From Glaciecola sp. UBA1851 (lineage in GTDB: Bacteria; Pseudomonadota; Gammaproteobacteria; Enterobacterales; Alteromonadaceae), in NCBI GenBank assembly GCA_002338515.1, contig DDIL01000050.1:10811-59866 (forward strand): a DNA stretch of 49,056 nucleotides. Reading direction: 5' to 3'. Under the pieces are notes generated by a model. The model saw only the letters and a program-made list of their open reading frames with translations. It did no database searches and was not told the origin of the DNA. A program made the translations under genes and the position numbers. Numbering within the stretch: the stretch's first letter is position 1; each line of letters begins with the position of its first letter. This document shows, piece by piece, positions 18,667 through 27,731 of this stretch.

Positions 18667-19008
18667 ATGAAAAAAATAGAAGCGATAATTAAACCATTTA
18701 AACTGGACGAGGTTAGAGAAGCTTTATCTGAAATAGGCGTATCTGGGATAACCATGACTGAAGTCAAAGGTTTTGGCCGCCAAAAAGGTCACCAAGAAGT
18801 CTATAGAGGGGCAGAGTATCAAATAGACTTTTTACCTAAGATAAAACTTGAGTTAGCTGTAACTGATGAAATGGTTGATAGAGTGTTAGAGATCATTACC
18901 CAAACAGCCAAAACGGGTAAAATTGGTGATGGTAAAATTTTTGTTTTTGACTTAGAAAGAGCGATGAGGATAAGAACCGGCGAAGAGGGTGATGAAGCCT
19001 TGAGCTAG
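18667..19008 (+). CDS. glnB: Nitrogen regulatory PII protein
   Basis: PII senses 2-oxoglutarate, ATP/ADP and, through uridylylation, glutamine. The 113 residues (112 expected) contain the intact T-loop with Tyr51 (YRGAEYQIDFLPK), the B-loop region TAKTGKIGDGKIFV, and the C-terminal RIRTGEEGDEAL. No ammonium transporter gene is beside it, which favours glnB over glnK, although the two paralogs cannot be separated with certainty. It lies 4 bp after nadE and is closed by a strong terminator. Confidence 0.9.
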   Translation: MKKIEAIIKPFKLDEVREALSEIGVSGITMTEVKGFGRQKGHQEVYRGAEYQIDFLPKIKLELAVTDEMVDRVLEIITQTAKTGKIGDGKIFVFDLERAMRIRTGEEGDEALS

Positions 19009-19024
19009 GATTGCCTCAAATTTG

Positions 19025-19054
19025 AAAAGCCAGCGTTTTTGTAGCTGGCTTTTT
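19025..19054 (+). terminator. Rho-independent terminator after glnB, shared with slyD
   Basis: AAAAGCCAGC (19025-19034) pairs with GCTGGCTTTT (19044-19053) around a 9-base loop and runs into further T residues. On the minus strand, just past the slyD stop, the same hairpin is followed by TTTTC, so it probably ends both convergent units. Confidence 0.85.
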
Positions 19055-19058
19055 CTTA

Positions 19059-19538
19059 TTAGTGACTACAACCACCCGCGCCGTGCACGTGGCCGTGTGC
19101 AAGCTCTTCTTGAGTTGCATCACGTACTTCTAAAATATCGACTGAGAATAAGAGGGTAAGCCCAGATAATGGGTGATTACCATCAACGGTGACAAATTCG
19201 TCATTTTTATCTACGATGAGAACAGATTGCTCACCGCCATCGGTTGTGGCTCTAAAACTCATACCAACTTCCACATCCATGCCTTCAAACATAGATACTG
19301 GTACTTCTTGAACTAATTGGTCATGACGTTGCCCATAGGCTTTGTCAGGCTCTATTGTGATTTCAAATTTTTCACCTGATTGTTTACCAACTAATGCTTC
19401 TTCTAAGCCGGCAATCATAAAATTACTACCTTGAATAAAAGACAGCGGCTCAGATTTAGTAGAGTCGTCAATTGTTTCACCATCAGGGGTTTTCACAGAG
19501 TAATGAATTTTTACTACTTTGTTATCAGAAATAAGCAT
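19059..19538 (-). CDS. slyD: FKBP-type peptidyl-prolyl isomerase SlyD
   Basis: SlyD is a cytoplasmic prolyl isomerase and chaperone that also binds nickel in E. coli. The 159 residues show the FKBP core VKIHYSVKTPDGE, DKAYGQRHDQLVQEVP, and DGNHPLSGLTLLF, then REATQEELAHGHVHG-like sequence. The histidine-rich tail is short (HGHVHGAGGCSH), so metal storage is probably reduced compared with E. coli. The ATG at 19538 has AGGA upstream; a TTG at 19559 would extend it without support. Confidence 0.92.
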   Translation of the reverse strand: MLISDNKVVKIHYSVKTPDGETIDDSTKSEPLSFIQGSNFMIAGLEEALVGKQSGEKFEITIEPDKAYGQRHDQLVQEVPVSMFEGMDVEVGMSFRATTDGGEQSVLIVDKNDEFVTVDGNHPLSGLTLLFSVDILEVRDATQEELAHGHVHGAGGCSH

Positions 19539-19575
19539 AGGTTTCCTATAAATTGGCAAGTTCTCTTACTTGCAT

Positions 19576-20547
19576 CTAATTGAGTTCATAAGGTAGGGGC
19601 TGTACTACCAATTCTTGGTTCGACTCTTTTAAGCGTACCACACTGCCTATAGGAGTGTCATTTGCCATAACAATTATTGCAAATAGTTGTGTTTGAAAGC
19701 TATCGGTAACCGTTGCCGTTCGCATTATTGTTCCACCCCTTCGCCAGTTGTCACCCACTTTAATTTCTATATTTTCACCCACAACTAATTCATTGGAGCT
19801 TAATTTGGTTGAGTCCAATTCTGCTTTAACAATGAATGCTGCTCGTTTGTTCTTACCTAGGAATTTTGTACGCGCAACGACTTCTTGCCCCATATAACAA
19901 CCTTTATCAAAGTCGATTCCCTGTAAACATTGTAAATTAATCATTTGTGGTACGAATTGAGATAGAGTGGGTGCTTGAATATTGGCTACACCTGCTTCAA
20001 TCTCTAATAAGTCCCATAAATTTTCGTCGTTTTTAAAAGGCTCTTTTGTATTGCTAAGGAGCTTTTCTTGCCCCGACTTTGTTAATATTAAAAGGTATCT
20101 CTCAGTCGTATCATTAAAACAAATTGCTTGTCCATAACTATTATTAACCACAGATAGATGTTTGTTATTTATTTCTGGAAAGAGATCATGAACATACTTC
20201 TTGTGTGCACTGCCGGCAACACCAAAACACGATAAATCCTGGTCAATAGTAATATCTACTTTAGAGAATACTGCGTATTTTTTTAATTGATTTAGACTTT
20301 CAGCCGCTGCGTCTTTATGCATGGTAAGCAGAAATCTGTCTTTATAAAAACTGACGTATGAGACAGAAAACATCTTACCTTTAAAATCGCAATGAGCGCT
20401 AATTCTTGCCTTTTCTTCATTAAAAGGCTGTGTACTTGCAGTTAGTTGGCCGTGTAAATATTCATGCATTTGTTCGCCGCTTACGTTAATCACATGCATG
20501 TTTTCTAGTTTAGTCACAAAATTTTCAGTGTTCAATTTTGACTCCAT
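19576..20547 (-). CDS. ygfZ: Folate-binding Fe-S cluster protein YgfZ
   Basis: YgfZ is a GcvT-like, tetrahydrofolate-binding protein that helps maturation of certain iron-sulfur enzymes. The 323 residues carry the diagnostic KGCYMGQE motif with its key cysteine in GIDFDKGCYMGQEVVARTKFLGKNKR. It is divergent from sdhE, the usual gammaproteobacterial arrangement. Start ATG at 20547. The 142-bp gap to sdhE holds no clear promoter by eye. Confidence 0.93.
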   Translation of the reverse strand: MESKLNTENFVTKLENMHVINVSGEQMHEYLHGQLTASTQPFNEEKARISAHCDFKGKMFSVSYVSFYKDRFLLTMHKDAAAESLNQLKKYAVFSKVDITIDQDLSCFGVAGSAHKKYVHDLFPEINNKHLSVVNNSYGQAICFNDTTERYLLILTKSGQEKLLSNTKEPFKNDENLWDLLEIEAGVANIQAPTLSQFVPQMINLQCLQGIDFDKGCYMGQEVVARTKFLGKNKRAAFIVKAELDSTKLSSNELVVGENIEIKVGDNWRRGGTIMRTATVTDSFQTQLFAIIVMANDTPIGSVVRLKESNQELVVQPLPYELN

Positions 20548-20689
20548 TGCGCCTATCGATAACTTAATTTATATGGTCACTATGCTTGTTTGCAATCATT
20601 AATATTTGTAAAGTAACAAAAATACGTGAGATCAGTTTTTCCTTGGGCTATCTGATGTTAAACTCACTCATGAACAAAAGGAGATTAAA

Positions 20690-20971
20690 TTGGAAATTGA
20701 AAAGTTTACTGAGAAACGAGTAAATAGACTTAAATGGGCTTGTCGCAGAGGTATGCTTGAGTTAGATGTATTGTTTTTACCATTTGTTGAGCAAGCGTTT
20801 GACCAACTTTCATATTCACAGCAAGAAACGTTTGAAAGGCTATTAACCTGTGATGATCCTGATTTATTCGCTTGGTTTATGGGACATCAAAAATGCAATG
20901 ACCCCGACCTTGCACACATGGTCAGCCATGTAAAAACGAGTATTGAAATAAAAGCAGAAGACAATTATTAG
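20690..20971 (+). CDS. sdhE: FAD assembly factor SdhE
   Basis: SdhE promotes covalent FAD attachment to succinate dehydrogenase and fumarate reductase flavoproteins. The 93 residues include the essential RGMLELD motif (RGMxELD in the family) and the CDDPDLFAWFMGH signature. The start is TTG with a perfect AAAGGAG six bases upstream, and MEIEKFTEKRVNRLKWACRRG aligns with the E. coli N-terminus. It is followed by a YgfX-like gene. Confidence 0.94.
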   Translation: MEIEKFTEKRVNRLKWACRRGMLELDVLFLPFVEQAFDQLSYSQQETFERLLTCDDPDLFAWFMGHQKCNDPDLAHMVSHVKTSIEIKAEDNY

Positions 20972-20994
20972 TAACGATTAATAATTATTTGACG

Positions 20995-21531
20995 ATGTCA
21001 CCAAACGATAAGCACTCTGAGTCAGAACATTTTCAAACGGCATCGCCATTGTGTTTTGACTTTCAATACTTCAGTCTAAAAAGCACATTATTTGGATTGG
21101 CGTGTTATCAATTATATCTACTCGTTTTATTAGACTTCTCAGACATTTCGATAGCTGTGGTGTTCTTAGCTACTGTAGGTTTCTTTTTTTACACTTCGAA
21201 CCCTTTTAAAAACGTGAAGACTTTACTCTATTGCACTTTTGATTCGGTTAGTATTTCGATTAGAAACGATAATCCTCAAGACTCGAGGTTATCTTGTTTA
21301 ACAAAGGTCGAAGAGGGAACGTATAAAATGTGTGGGGTAGCGTCGAAAATTTCTTTCTTGGGATTCTATATCAAAGGAGTGAAAACTACCCTCCATTTAG
21401 AAGCAAGCGAACCACATACTCTACATGCTAATCAACAATATATAGCTATGTTTATCCCGCGATGGCAACTAAGTGAAGTTGTATTCAGGAAAATAAGTCG
21501 CGCAATAATCTGGCATCCCTTCTATACTTAA
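20995..21531 (+). CDS. YgfX/CptA-like membrane protein
   Basis: This is a 178-residue protein with two hydrophobic segments at about residues 30-75 (FGLACYQLYLLVLL and IAVVFLATVGFFFY) and a soluble C-terminal domain. Position directly after sdhE and this topology match YgfX (CptA), the partner gene of sdhE (formerly called a toxin-antitoxin pair). Sequence similarity is weak, so the call rests mainly on context. The start is uncertain: TTG at 20989 or ATG at 20995, and neither has a clear ribosome site. Confidence 0.6.
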   Translation: MSPNDKHSESEHFQTASPLCFDFQYFSLKSTLFGLACYQLYLLVLLDFSDISIAVVFLATVGFFFYTSNPFKNVKTLLYCTFDSVSISIRNDNPQDSRLSCLTKVEEGTYKMCGVASKISFLGFYIKGVKTTLHLEASEPHTLHANQQYIAMFIPRWQLSEVVFRKISRAIIWHPFYT

Positions 21532-21651
21532 AGCTCTGATAAGCATTTAGTCGTATATTACTAGATTAATTCACAGCATTTTTATTACTGATTTTCTATT
21601 AATATTTCTAAACAACAAAAAAGTACTCGCGCAGAAAGCAAAGGATAGTTA

Positions 21652-22602
21652 ATGGACGCATCAATTATTTCATTATATGCAAAAGCAGTGACGTTTAAGC
21701 CTATATTTACAAAGACGACATCTCCTAAATTACCCATTTATACTCGTCAGAAATCTATCTCAGTTGTTCCATCTCATTTTTCTGCATATAACAAATTGAT
21801 AAACTGGCAAACGCGAGATGAGCAGATAGTCCATCCCAACTATATACAAACCCTGTCTTTGCCGATGCAGCTTGATATGATGGTTCAGGATACATTCCCA
21901 TTTAAACCACTTGGGTTAGTTCACATAGGTAATAAAATAAAAGTGGTGCAATCTCCAAGAGTATTTGATCAACTTACTCTAGTTACTGAATTTGGAGAGA
22001 TATATTTTCATAAACGTGGATGGCTATTTGAAGTGATTACAAAAGCCTTTATAAAGAATAGAACAAATGAAATACATCCAAATAAAGTGAATGCTGAACC
22101 TGCTGTGATTGGAACGAGTTTATACTTAGCTAGAACCACCCACAATAAAGATAATTTTGATCTTGATAGCACAAATTTTAGTGAAATACCGGCATGGCTT
22201 AAAGCTAATCAAAACCAGTTATTAGATTCGTCAGAACATTCAGATAAAATAGCATCGTTTGAGTTTCAAAGTGACGTGGGAAGAAAATATGCGAAAGTTT
22301 CAGGTGATTATAATCCTATTCACTTACACCCGTTCACAGCAAAAATATTAGGTTTTAAAAAAGCGATCGCTCACGGTATGTATTCAAAGGCAATTGCAAT
22401 ATCTGAAATGCTAAATCAGTCACTAATTCGGTCAGAACAAGTTGAAATTAATACTGTTTTTTCTCAACCTATTGCATTGCCAACAAATGTAGATATGTTG
22501 TGTCAACAAGGTGAAGTGCAAAATCAGAATGTTTTTAAACTAGCCTCAAATTGTAGAAATAAATTAAGAATCCACTTATCAGGCCAGGTAAATCAACTCT
22601 AG
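21652..22602 (+). CDS. MaoC-type (R)-specific enoyl-CoA hydratase-like protein
   Basis: This is a 316-residue protein. The C-terminal half is a hot-dog MaoC domain with the hydratase 2 motif YAKVSGDYNPIHLHPFTAKILGFKKAIAHGM-like residues, in which the catalytic Asp and His are visible (GDYNPIHLH). The N-terminal half is probably a degenerate second hot-dog domain. Likely substrates are enoyl-CoA thioesters, so it could supply (R)-3-hydroxyacyl-CoA. AAAGGA lies six bases before the ATG. The gene stands alone and its end overlaps nadB by four bases, convergently. Confidence 0.8.
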   Translation: MDASIISLYAKAVTFKPIFTKTTSPKLPIYTRQKSISVVPSHFSAYNKLINWQTRDEQIVHPNYIQTLSLPMQLDMMVQDTFPFKPLGLVHIGNKIKVVQSPRVFDQLTLVTEFGEIYFHKRGWLFEVITKAFIKNRTNEIHPNKVNAEPAVIGTSLYLARTTHNKDNFDLDSTNFSEIPAWLKANQNQLLDSSEHSDKIASFEFQSDVGRKYAKVSGDYNPIHLHPFTAKILGFKKAIAHGMYSKAIAISEMLNQSLIRSEQVEINTVFSQPIALPTNVDMLCQQGEVQNQNVFKLASNCRNKLRIHLSGQVNQL

Positions 22603-24266
22603 CTCTTGTCTAAATGCTGCTTATTTACAATAGTTGGTTTGCTTTCTTCTAATAAACTTGGATAGTCTAAGTTATAGTGTAAACCACGACTTTCTTTTCT
22701 TTGCATTGCGCACAATACAATTAGTTGAGCGACGCAAACTAAATTTCTTAACTCAAGCATATTGTTAGTGATTTTAAAGTTTGAATAGTATTCATCTATT
22801 TCTTGTTTAAGTAGATTAATCCTTCTAAGTGCTCGCTCGAGTCTTTTGTTTGTTCTAACAATTCCAACATAATCCCACATAAATAATCGTAGTTCATGCC
22901 AGTTATGTTGAATGATTACGGCTTCATCAGAATCTATTACCCGACTTTCATCCCAGGGTTTTATTGGGCGCTGTTCGTGTTCAGTATATTTGAATTTAAT
23001 AATATGTTTAGCACAAGAATGTGCAAACACGATACATTCAAGCAGGCTATTACTTGCCATTCTATTTGCACCATGCAAACCAGTGTAGGCAACTTCTCCA
23101 ACCGCATAGACGTTTTCTAAGTTAGTGCGTGCATCTAAATCAGTCATTACACCACCACAGCTGTAATGCGCGGCTGGCACTACAGGAATGGGTTGGCGAG
23201 TAATATCGATACCTAAAGAACGACATTTTCGGTAAATATTGGGAAAATGTTTAACAATAAAATCACTAGGTTTGTGACTAATATCTAAATACATACAGTC
23301 TTCGCCCAACCGTTTCATTTCGAAGTCTATCGCGCGCGCAACGATATCTCTTGGTGCTAAATCTGCTCGTTCATCAAATTTATGCATAAACTTTGTGCCA
23401 TCAGCATGACACAAAAAAGCGCCTTCCCCTCTTAAAGCTTCTGAAATTAGAAAATTACCAGCGTCGGGGTGATATAAACAAGTAGGGTGAAATTGATTAA
23501 ATTCCATATTTGCTATGTTACAGCCTGCTCTCCATGCCATAGCGATGCCGTCACCACTTGCTACATCTGGATTAGATGTATATTGATATACCTTACTCCC
23601 TCCTCCCGTTGCTAAGGCAATATTCTTGGCTCGTATTACTTCAACAGATTGTTTTTTTCTATTCCAAACGTAAGCACCGACACAAAAATTATCAGTTTTC
23701 TCATTTTTAATTAAATCAATTGCATTATAACGTTCAAAAATATGAATGTTGTGATGATGCTTAACACTATCTGACAATGTATTTTGTACAGCTTTACCTG
23801 TCGCATCGGCAGCGTGTAAAATGCGTCTGTGTGAGTGACCACCTTCACGAGTTAAATGAAACTTTACGTTACCATCTTGATCGTGCTCTTGATCAAAAGG
23901 AACGCCTTCTCCAATTAGCCATTGCATGCTTGTTTTTGCATTTTCAGCGGTGAATCTTACCACTTCTTCTTCACACAACCCCGCACCAGCTGCCAATGTA
24001 TCGCTAATATGGTTTTCTATTGAGTCATCGTCATCAAATACTGCGGCAATGCCGCCTTGAGCATAACGAGTACTACCTTCGTCAATATCGCTTTTACTAA
24101 GTACTATTACTTTGCAATGATCAGACACATTCAACGCCAGACTCAAGCCTGCAGCACCACTGCCAATTACTAACAAATCACAACTGTGTTCTATGTGTTG
24201 AGTTTGTTGCTCAACTGACATAGATTCGTCTAACGCTCTATCTGCATTTATTAGGTTTTTTTGCAT
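22599..24266 (-). CDS. nadB: L-aspartate oxidase
   Basis: NadB is an FAD enzyme that oxidises L-aspartate to iminoaspartate, the first step of de novo NAD synthesis. The 555 residues are about 15 longer than E. coli at the N-terminus. Seen are the FAD-binding GSGAAGLSLAL, GSTRYAQGGIAAVFDDDDS, HLTREGGHSHRRILHAADATG, QFHPTCLYHP, LRGEGAFL and GLHGANRMASNSLLEC. The start ATG lacks a good ribosome site; the ATG at 24221 is an alternative. It is divergent from rpoE, as in E. coli. Confidence 0.95.
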   Translation of the reverse strand: MQKNLINADRALDESMSVEQQTQHIEHSCDLLVIGSGAAGLSLALNVSDHCKVIVLSKSDIDEGSTRYAQGGIAAVFDDDDSIENHISDTLAAGAGLCEEEVVRFTAENAKTSMQWLIGEGVPFDQEHDQDGNVKFHLTREGGHSHRRILHAADATGKAVQNTLSDSVKHHHNIHIFERYNAIDLIKNEKTDNFCVGAYVWNRKKQSVEVIRAKNIALATGGGSKVYQYTSNPDVASGDGIAMAWRAGCNIANMEFNQFHPTCLYHPDAGNFLISEALRGEGAFLCHADGTKFMHKFDERADLAPRDIVARAIDFEMKRLGEDCMYLDISHKPSDFIVKHFPNIYRKCRSLGIDITRQPIPVVPAAHYSCGGVMTDLDARTNLENVYAVGEVAYTGLHGANRMASNSLLECIVFAHSCAKHIIKFKYTEHEQRPIKPWDESRVIDSDEAVIIQHNWHELRLFMWDYVGIVRTNKRLERALRRINLLKQEIDEYYSNFKITNNMLELRNLVCVAQLIVLCAMQRKESRGLHYNLDYPSLLEESKPTIVNKQHLDKS

Positions 24267-24445
24267 AGTTTGTAATTACTCAGCGACAATTAAGGTCTTA
24301 GTTAAAAAATATGGGCGCTTTTAACGTTTGTTTACATATTTTGGGTTTAAAATCAGAATTAAACCCCTATTCTATAGAAAATAAATGGTAGTGCTACAAA
24401 TTCACATGATTAGCTCATTACCATCAACATAATTCACAATAAAGT

Positions 24446-24474
24446 AGAACTTATAATATTATAAGTAGTCATAA
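24446..24474 (+). promoter_or_regulatory. Sigma-E-type promoter before rpoE, with overlapping palindrome
   Basis: AGAACTT (24446-24452) matches the sigma-E -35 (GGAACTT), and TCATAA (24469-24474) sits 16 bp downstream and resembles the -10 (TCAAA/TCTGA). Autoregulation of rpoE is known in enterics, so this fits. A perfect 18-bp palindrome ACTTATAATATTATAAGT (24449-24466) fills the spacer. Confidence 0.6.
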
Positions 24475-24528
24475 CAAGCGAATTGCCCTCAGCCATAATG
24501 GTAGTAGCTTAAAGGAGACATGGCATTA

Positions 24529-25107
24529 ATGAGCGAGCAGAAGACAGACCAAGAATTAGTTCAGCAAGTGCAAAGCGGAAATAAAAATGCTTTTAATTTG
24601 TTAGTTGTACGACACCAAAACAAAGTAATGAATATAGTATCTCGCTATGTTAAGAACTCTGGAGATGTGGCCGACGTAACACAAGAAGCCTTTATTAAAG
24701 CATATAGAGCCTTACCGAATTTTAGAGGGGAAAGTGCTTTTTATACGTGGCTGTATCGAATTGCAGTTAATAGTGCTAAAAACTATTTAACTTCTCAAAG
24801 TCGAAAACCACCGGCAAGTGATGTAGATGCGCAAGAAGCCGATTTTTATGATGGAAGTGATGCGTTGAAAGAAAATGCATCTCCCGAAAGCAGATTATTG
24901 TCTGATGAACTTCAAGCAAAACTTTTTGCAACAATTGAAAACCTACCTGATGATTTACGGGCTGCAATAACACTTCGTGAAATTGAAGGTTTGAGTTACG
25001 AAGAAATCGCCGCTGTGATGGAATGTCCAGTTGGTACTGTGCGTTCTAGAATATTTAGGGCTAGGGAAGCAATTGATAAAGTAATCGTGCCATTAATAGA
25101 GCGATAG
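24529..25107 (+). CDS. rpoE: RNA polymerase sigma-E factor
   Basis: RpoE is the ECF sigma factor of the extracytoplasmic stress response. The 192 residues are close to E. coli (191). Region 2 contains NLLVVRHQNKV and DVTQEAFIKAYRALPNFRGESAFYTWLYRIAVN; region 4 contains LREIEGLSYEEIAAVMECPVGTVRSRIFRARE. The ATG at 24520 is only two bases past AAAGGAG, while the ATG at 24529 gives MSEQKTDQELV, matching E. coli; the latter is chosen although its spacing is 11 bases. It heads rpoE-rseA-rseB-rseC. Confidence 0.95.
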   Translation: MSEQKTDQELVQQVQSGNKNAFNLLVVRHQNKVMNIVSRYVKNSGDVADVTQEAFIKAYRALPNFRGESAFYTWLYRIAVNSAKNYLTSQSRKPPASDVDAQEADFYDGSDALKENASPESRLLSDELQAKLFATIENLPDDLRAAITLREIEGLSYEEIAAVMECPVGTVRSRIFRAREAIDKVIVPLIER

Positions 25108-25237
25108 ACTGTGTTTTGCTATGATTTTGTGTAAACTTAGGGTGTTGTTCAAAACAAAATCAATTTTTAGCAAAACAAATTGAACCATTTTTTATTTTTA
25201 TAAACTAAACATTAACTGTTCTCTGGATTGTGGATAT

Positions 25238-25855
25238 ATGACGCAAGAATACGAAAAATTGTCAGCTTTGGTAGATGGTGAAACAAACACTAACGATACC
25301 AATGTTAAAGAAATGGTTAAAAATATTGGCAACAATGCAGAATTGAATGCAAAGTGGCGTAGTTATCATTTAACCCGAGACTTAATGCGAAGTGATATGT
25401 CTACTGACTTATCTTTTAATTTGAGTGATAAGATTGCTCAAGCGCTTGAGCAAGAAATGCCTATTTTAGCGCCTAAACCTAGTTGGCGTGATAAACCTAT
25501 TGTTGCTGCGGTGTTGCCAATTGTTAGACAAAGCGGACAACTCGCCATGGTAGCTTGTGTTACAGCGTTAGTCATATTTGGTTTTCAAACTTACAACCAG
25601 CCTGAAGTGTCTGACCCATTTTCAACTGCTCCTCCTATTCTTGGTCCTCAGGGTGGTCTAGCGCCGGTCAGTTTGCCAAGTAATGCTGCAACTGAGCAGC
25701 AAAGAATGAGTCAATTGTTAGAGCAGCGACGTCAAATAAACGCGCTTATTCAAGATCACTTGAGGCAACAAAAACTAAGATCTGTAGCTAACCAAGCGGA
25801 TATGAGTAACAATGAAATTGATGAAGAGAACGAAAACAGTCAAAATAATCCATAA
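25238..25855 (+). CDS. rseA: Anti-sigma-E factor RseA
   Basis: RseA is an inner-membrane anti-sigma factor that binds RpoE until it is cleaved by DegS and RseP. The 205 residues include the N-terminal cytoplasmic RseA domain (EKLSALVDGE, WRSYHLTRDLMR), one membrane segment at about 103-117 (LAMVACVTALVIFGF), and a periplasmic part with a Q-rich coiled stretch. The C-terminus is rich in N, E and Q. It lies 130 bp after rpoE with rseB 3 bp downstream. Confidence 0.92.
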   Translation: MTQEYEKLSALVDGETNTNDTNVKEMVKNIGNNAELNAKWRSYHLTRDLMRSDMSTDLSFNLSDKIAQALEQEMPILAPKPSWRDKPIVAAVLPIVRQSGQLAMVACVTALVIFGFQTYNQPEVSDPFSTAPPILGPQGGLAPVSLPSNAATEQQRMSQLLEQRRQINALIQDHLRQQKLRSVANQADMSNNEIDEENENSQNNP

Positions 25856-25858
25856 TTT

Positions 25859-26977
25859 ATGAATTTAATAAACGTCTCCAAACCGTGGTGCATAGTTAAA
25901 ATATGCATCGCGGTTTTTGCTTTAGTAGGACCTAGTATTCAACTGCAAGCGCAAGAAACATCTGAACCTACCCAAATTATTGTTCCAAATTCAGAAAATG
26001 ATGGTGTGCAGGTTCTTGAATCAGAATACTCTGAAAATGACGCAGTGGACTCTACGCAGAATGAAAAGGCTGATTTTAATGTTTTATCTGCTGAGTCGTG
26101 GATACATAGATTGGCGAGAGTAGTCAAAGAAGTGCCTTTTGAAATAAGTTTTGTGGTAGCTGTGCCGGGAAGAGATACCTTACCTTATGTATGGCGACAT
26201 GCAGTTTTAGATAGTGGATTAGAAGTTGAACAGCTAAGCTTACTAAATGGTCCAGGTTTTGAACAAATCCGCATTAATAACAAAGTCAGTGTATTTGAAC
26301 CTGGACACACGCCTGTTAGTGTTAAAGCTCAAGTCATAGATGGTCCCATACCAAATGCCTTTATTCATAATCCAATTCTTTTGAAAGATGGGTACGATGT
26401 TTTGTTAATGGGTAGAAATAGAATTTCTGGCCGCATGGCGCAACAAATAAGAATTATTAGTAAAGATAAAACTCGATATCAATACCATTTATGGTTAGAT
26501 GAGCAGAGCGGGCTTTTATTAAAACAGAACATGTACGATTTAAAAGGTAACTTATTAGAACAAATTCAGGTTACTCAGCTTCAATTGAACGATAACATAA
26601 AAACGCAATTTATGAATTTGCAAGCTAATCAGTTGCCCCCAGTATCTAGCGCTTTTTTACAAGAAGACCAACCTTTGCCGTGGACGGTCAGTTTCCTGCC
26701 CGTAGGCATGCAAGTTGTTGCTAAAAATTTACGTAGAATCCCTATTACCAATCAAATTGCCGAGTATTTAATGTTAAGCGATGGACTAGTGGACGTATCT
26801 ATTTACGTGACTCAAGCTATAGAATCTGGTCAGGAAGATTTGGCATTGACATCTGATTCTAAATCGATTGTTTCAATTTCTGATGGTCGTTTTCAAGTTA
26901 CGGTAATTGGTGAAATTCCTCTTGAAACAGCGAATAAACTAGCTAATTCGATTGTTTTAGTTAATGAGAACGAGTGA
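25859..26977 (+). CDS. rseB: Periplasmic sigma-E regulator RseB
   Basis: RseB binds the periplasmic domain of RseA and senses mislocalised LPS/lipoproteins. The 372 residues start with a signal peptide, cut probably after QLQA (about residue 30). The MucB/RseB N-terminal lipoprotein-like domain includes PYVWRHAVLDSGLEVEQLSLLNGPG. The C-terminal domain includes LPVGMQVVAKN and YLMLSDGLVDVSIYV. Residues about 33-62, just after the signal peptide, form an acidic low-complexity linker. It is tightly coupled to rseA and rseC. Confidence 0.92.
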   Translation: MNLINVSKPWCIVKICIAVFALVGPSIQLQAQETSEPTQIIVPNSENDGVQVLESEYSENDAVDSTQNEKADFNVLSAESWIHRLARVVKEVPFEISFVVAVPGRDTLPYVWRHAVLDSGLEVEQLSLLNGPGFEQIRINNKVSVFEPGHTPVSVKAQVIDGPIPNAFIHNPILLKDGYDVLLMGRNRISGRMAQQIRIISKDKTRYQYHLWLDEQSGLLLKQNMYDLKGNLLEQIQVTQLQLNDNIKTQFMNLQANQLPPVSSAFLQEDQPLPWTVSFLPVGMQVVAKNLRRIPITNQIAEYLMLSDGLVDVSIYVTQAIESGQEDLALTSDSKSIVSISDGRFQVTVIGEIPLETANKLANSIVLVNENE

Positions 26978-26981
26978 TTAC

Positions 26982-27470
26982 ATGATTGAAGAAACCGGTG
27001 TTGTTGTGGCGGTAGAAGGCGACAAAGCTTGGATAGAAACGCAAGTGAAATCAACTTGTGGATCGTGCAAAGCGAGCGAAGCATGCCCTACAAGTACGGT
27101 TGCTAAAGCGTTTTCACCCAAACCAGAGCATGTCTTAATTGATGTACCTTGTCATTTAACTGTTGGCCAAAGCGTCAAAATAGGAATAAGCGAAACAGCA
27201 TTACTTTATGCTTCAATGATGGTATACATTCTACCGCTTTTTAGCATGATAGTTTTTGCCAGTTTAGTTTCTTATTTTTTTCAGAATATTCATGAGCTTA
27301 TTGTATTGACACTATCTTGCTTTGTCGCACTAGGTGCATATTGGTGGGTTTCTGCAAACGCTAAAAAACCGCAGAACATGAAAAAGTATAAACCAGTTTT
27401 CTTGGGCGCAACTAAGGGCGCAGTGATGACCCAAAAACATGAAATTCCCACGCACAAATTTACTGACTAA
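26982..27470 (+). CDS. rseC: Sigma-E accessory membrane protein RseC
   Basis: RseC is an inner-membrane protein of the sigma-E operon, in some species linked to redox control of SoxR. The 162 residues contain an N-terminal cysteine cluster (STCGSCKASEAC), as in the family, and two membrane segments (about 72-97 and 100-118). The ATG at 26982 gives MIEETGVVV, matching the E. coli N-terminus; the track-length ATG at 26964 overlaps the rseB end. The 261-bp gap after it, before lepA, holds no promoter I can support. Confidence 0.9.
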   Translation: MIEETGVVVAVEGDKAWIETQVKSTCGSCKASEACPTSTVAKAFSPKPEHVLIDVPCHLTVGQSVKIGISETALLYASMMVYILPLFSMIVFASLVSYFFQNIHELIVLTLSCFVALGAYWWVSANAKKPQNMKKYKPVFLGATKGAVMTQKHEIPTHKFTD

Positions 27471-27731
27471 TGCTTTTGTGTCATTAAGCAAATCTTAAAT
27501 ACATGAAAGCGTCGGTTTAATTTATTTTGATTAAGACATGCTTACACTTTTAGTTTGACTTAAATTACATGAATAGTCGCAATTTGCCCCGCAAAACGGT
27601 AATATCTGCACACTTTTTGCTTTAATAATTATGATTTCTGCTTGACGACGAAAAACATCGTTCTTAGCTTAACTAAACAGAATCTATTTATCCTTCGGAT
27701 AGTCAATTAATTTTAGGTATTTCCAGACAGT

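Noticed and set aside
20690..21531. Toxin-antitoxin module (sdhE-ygfX)
   Set aside because: The pair was once described so in E. coli, but SdhE is a flavinylation factor; no toxin signature is seen here.
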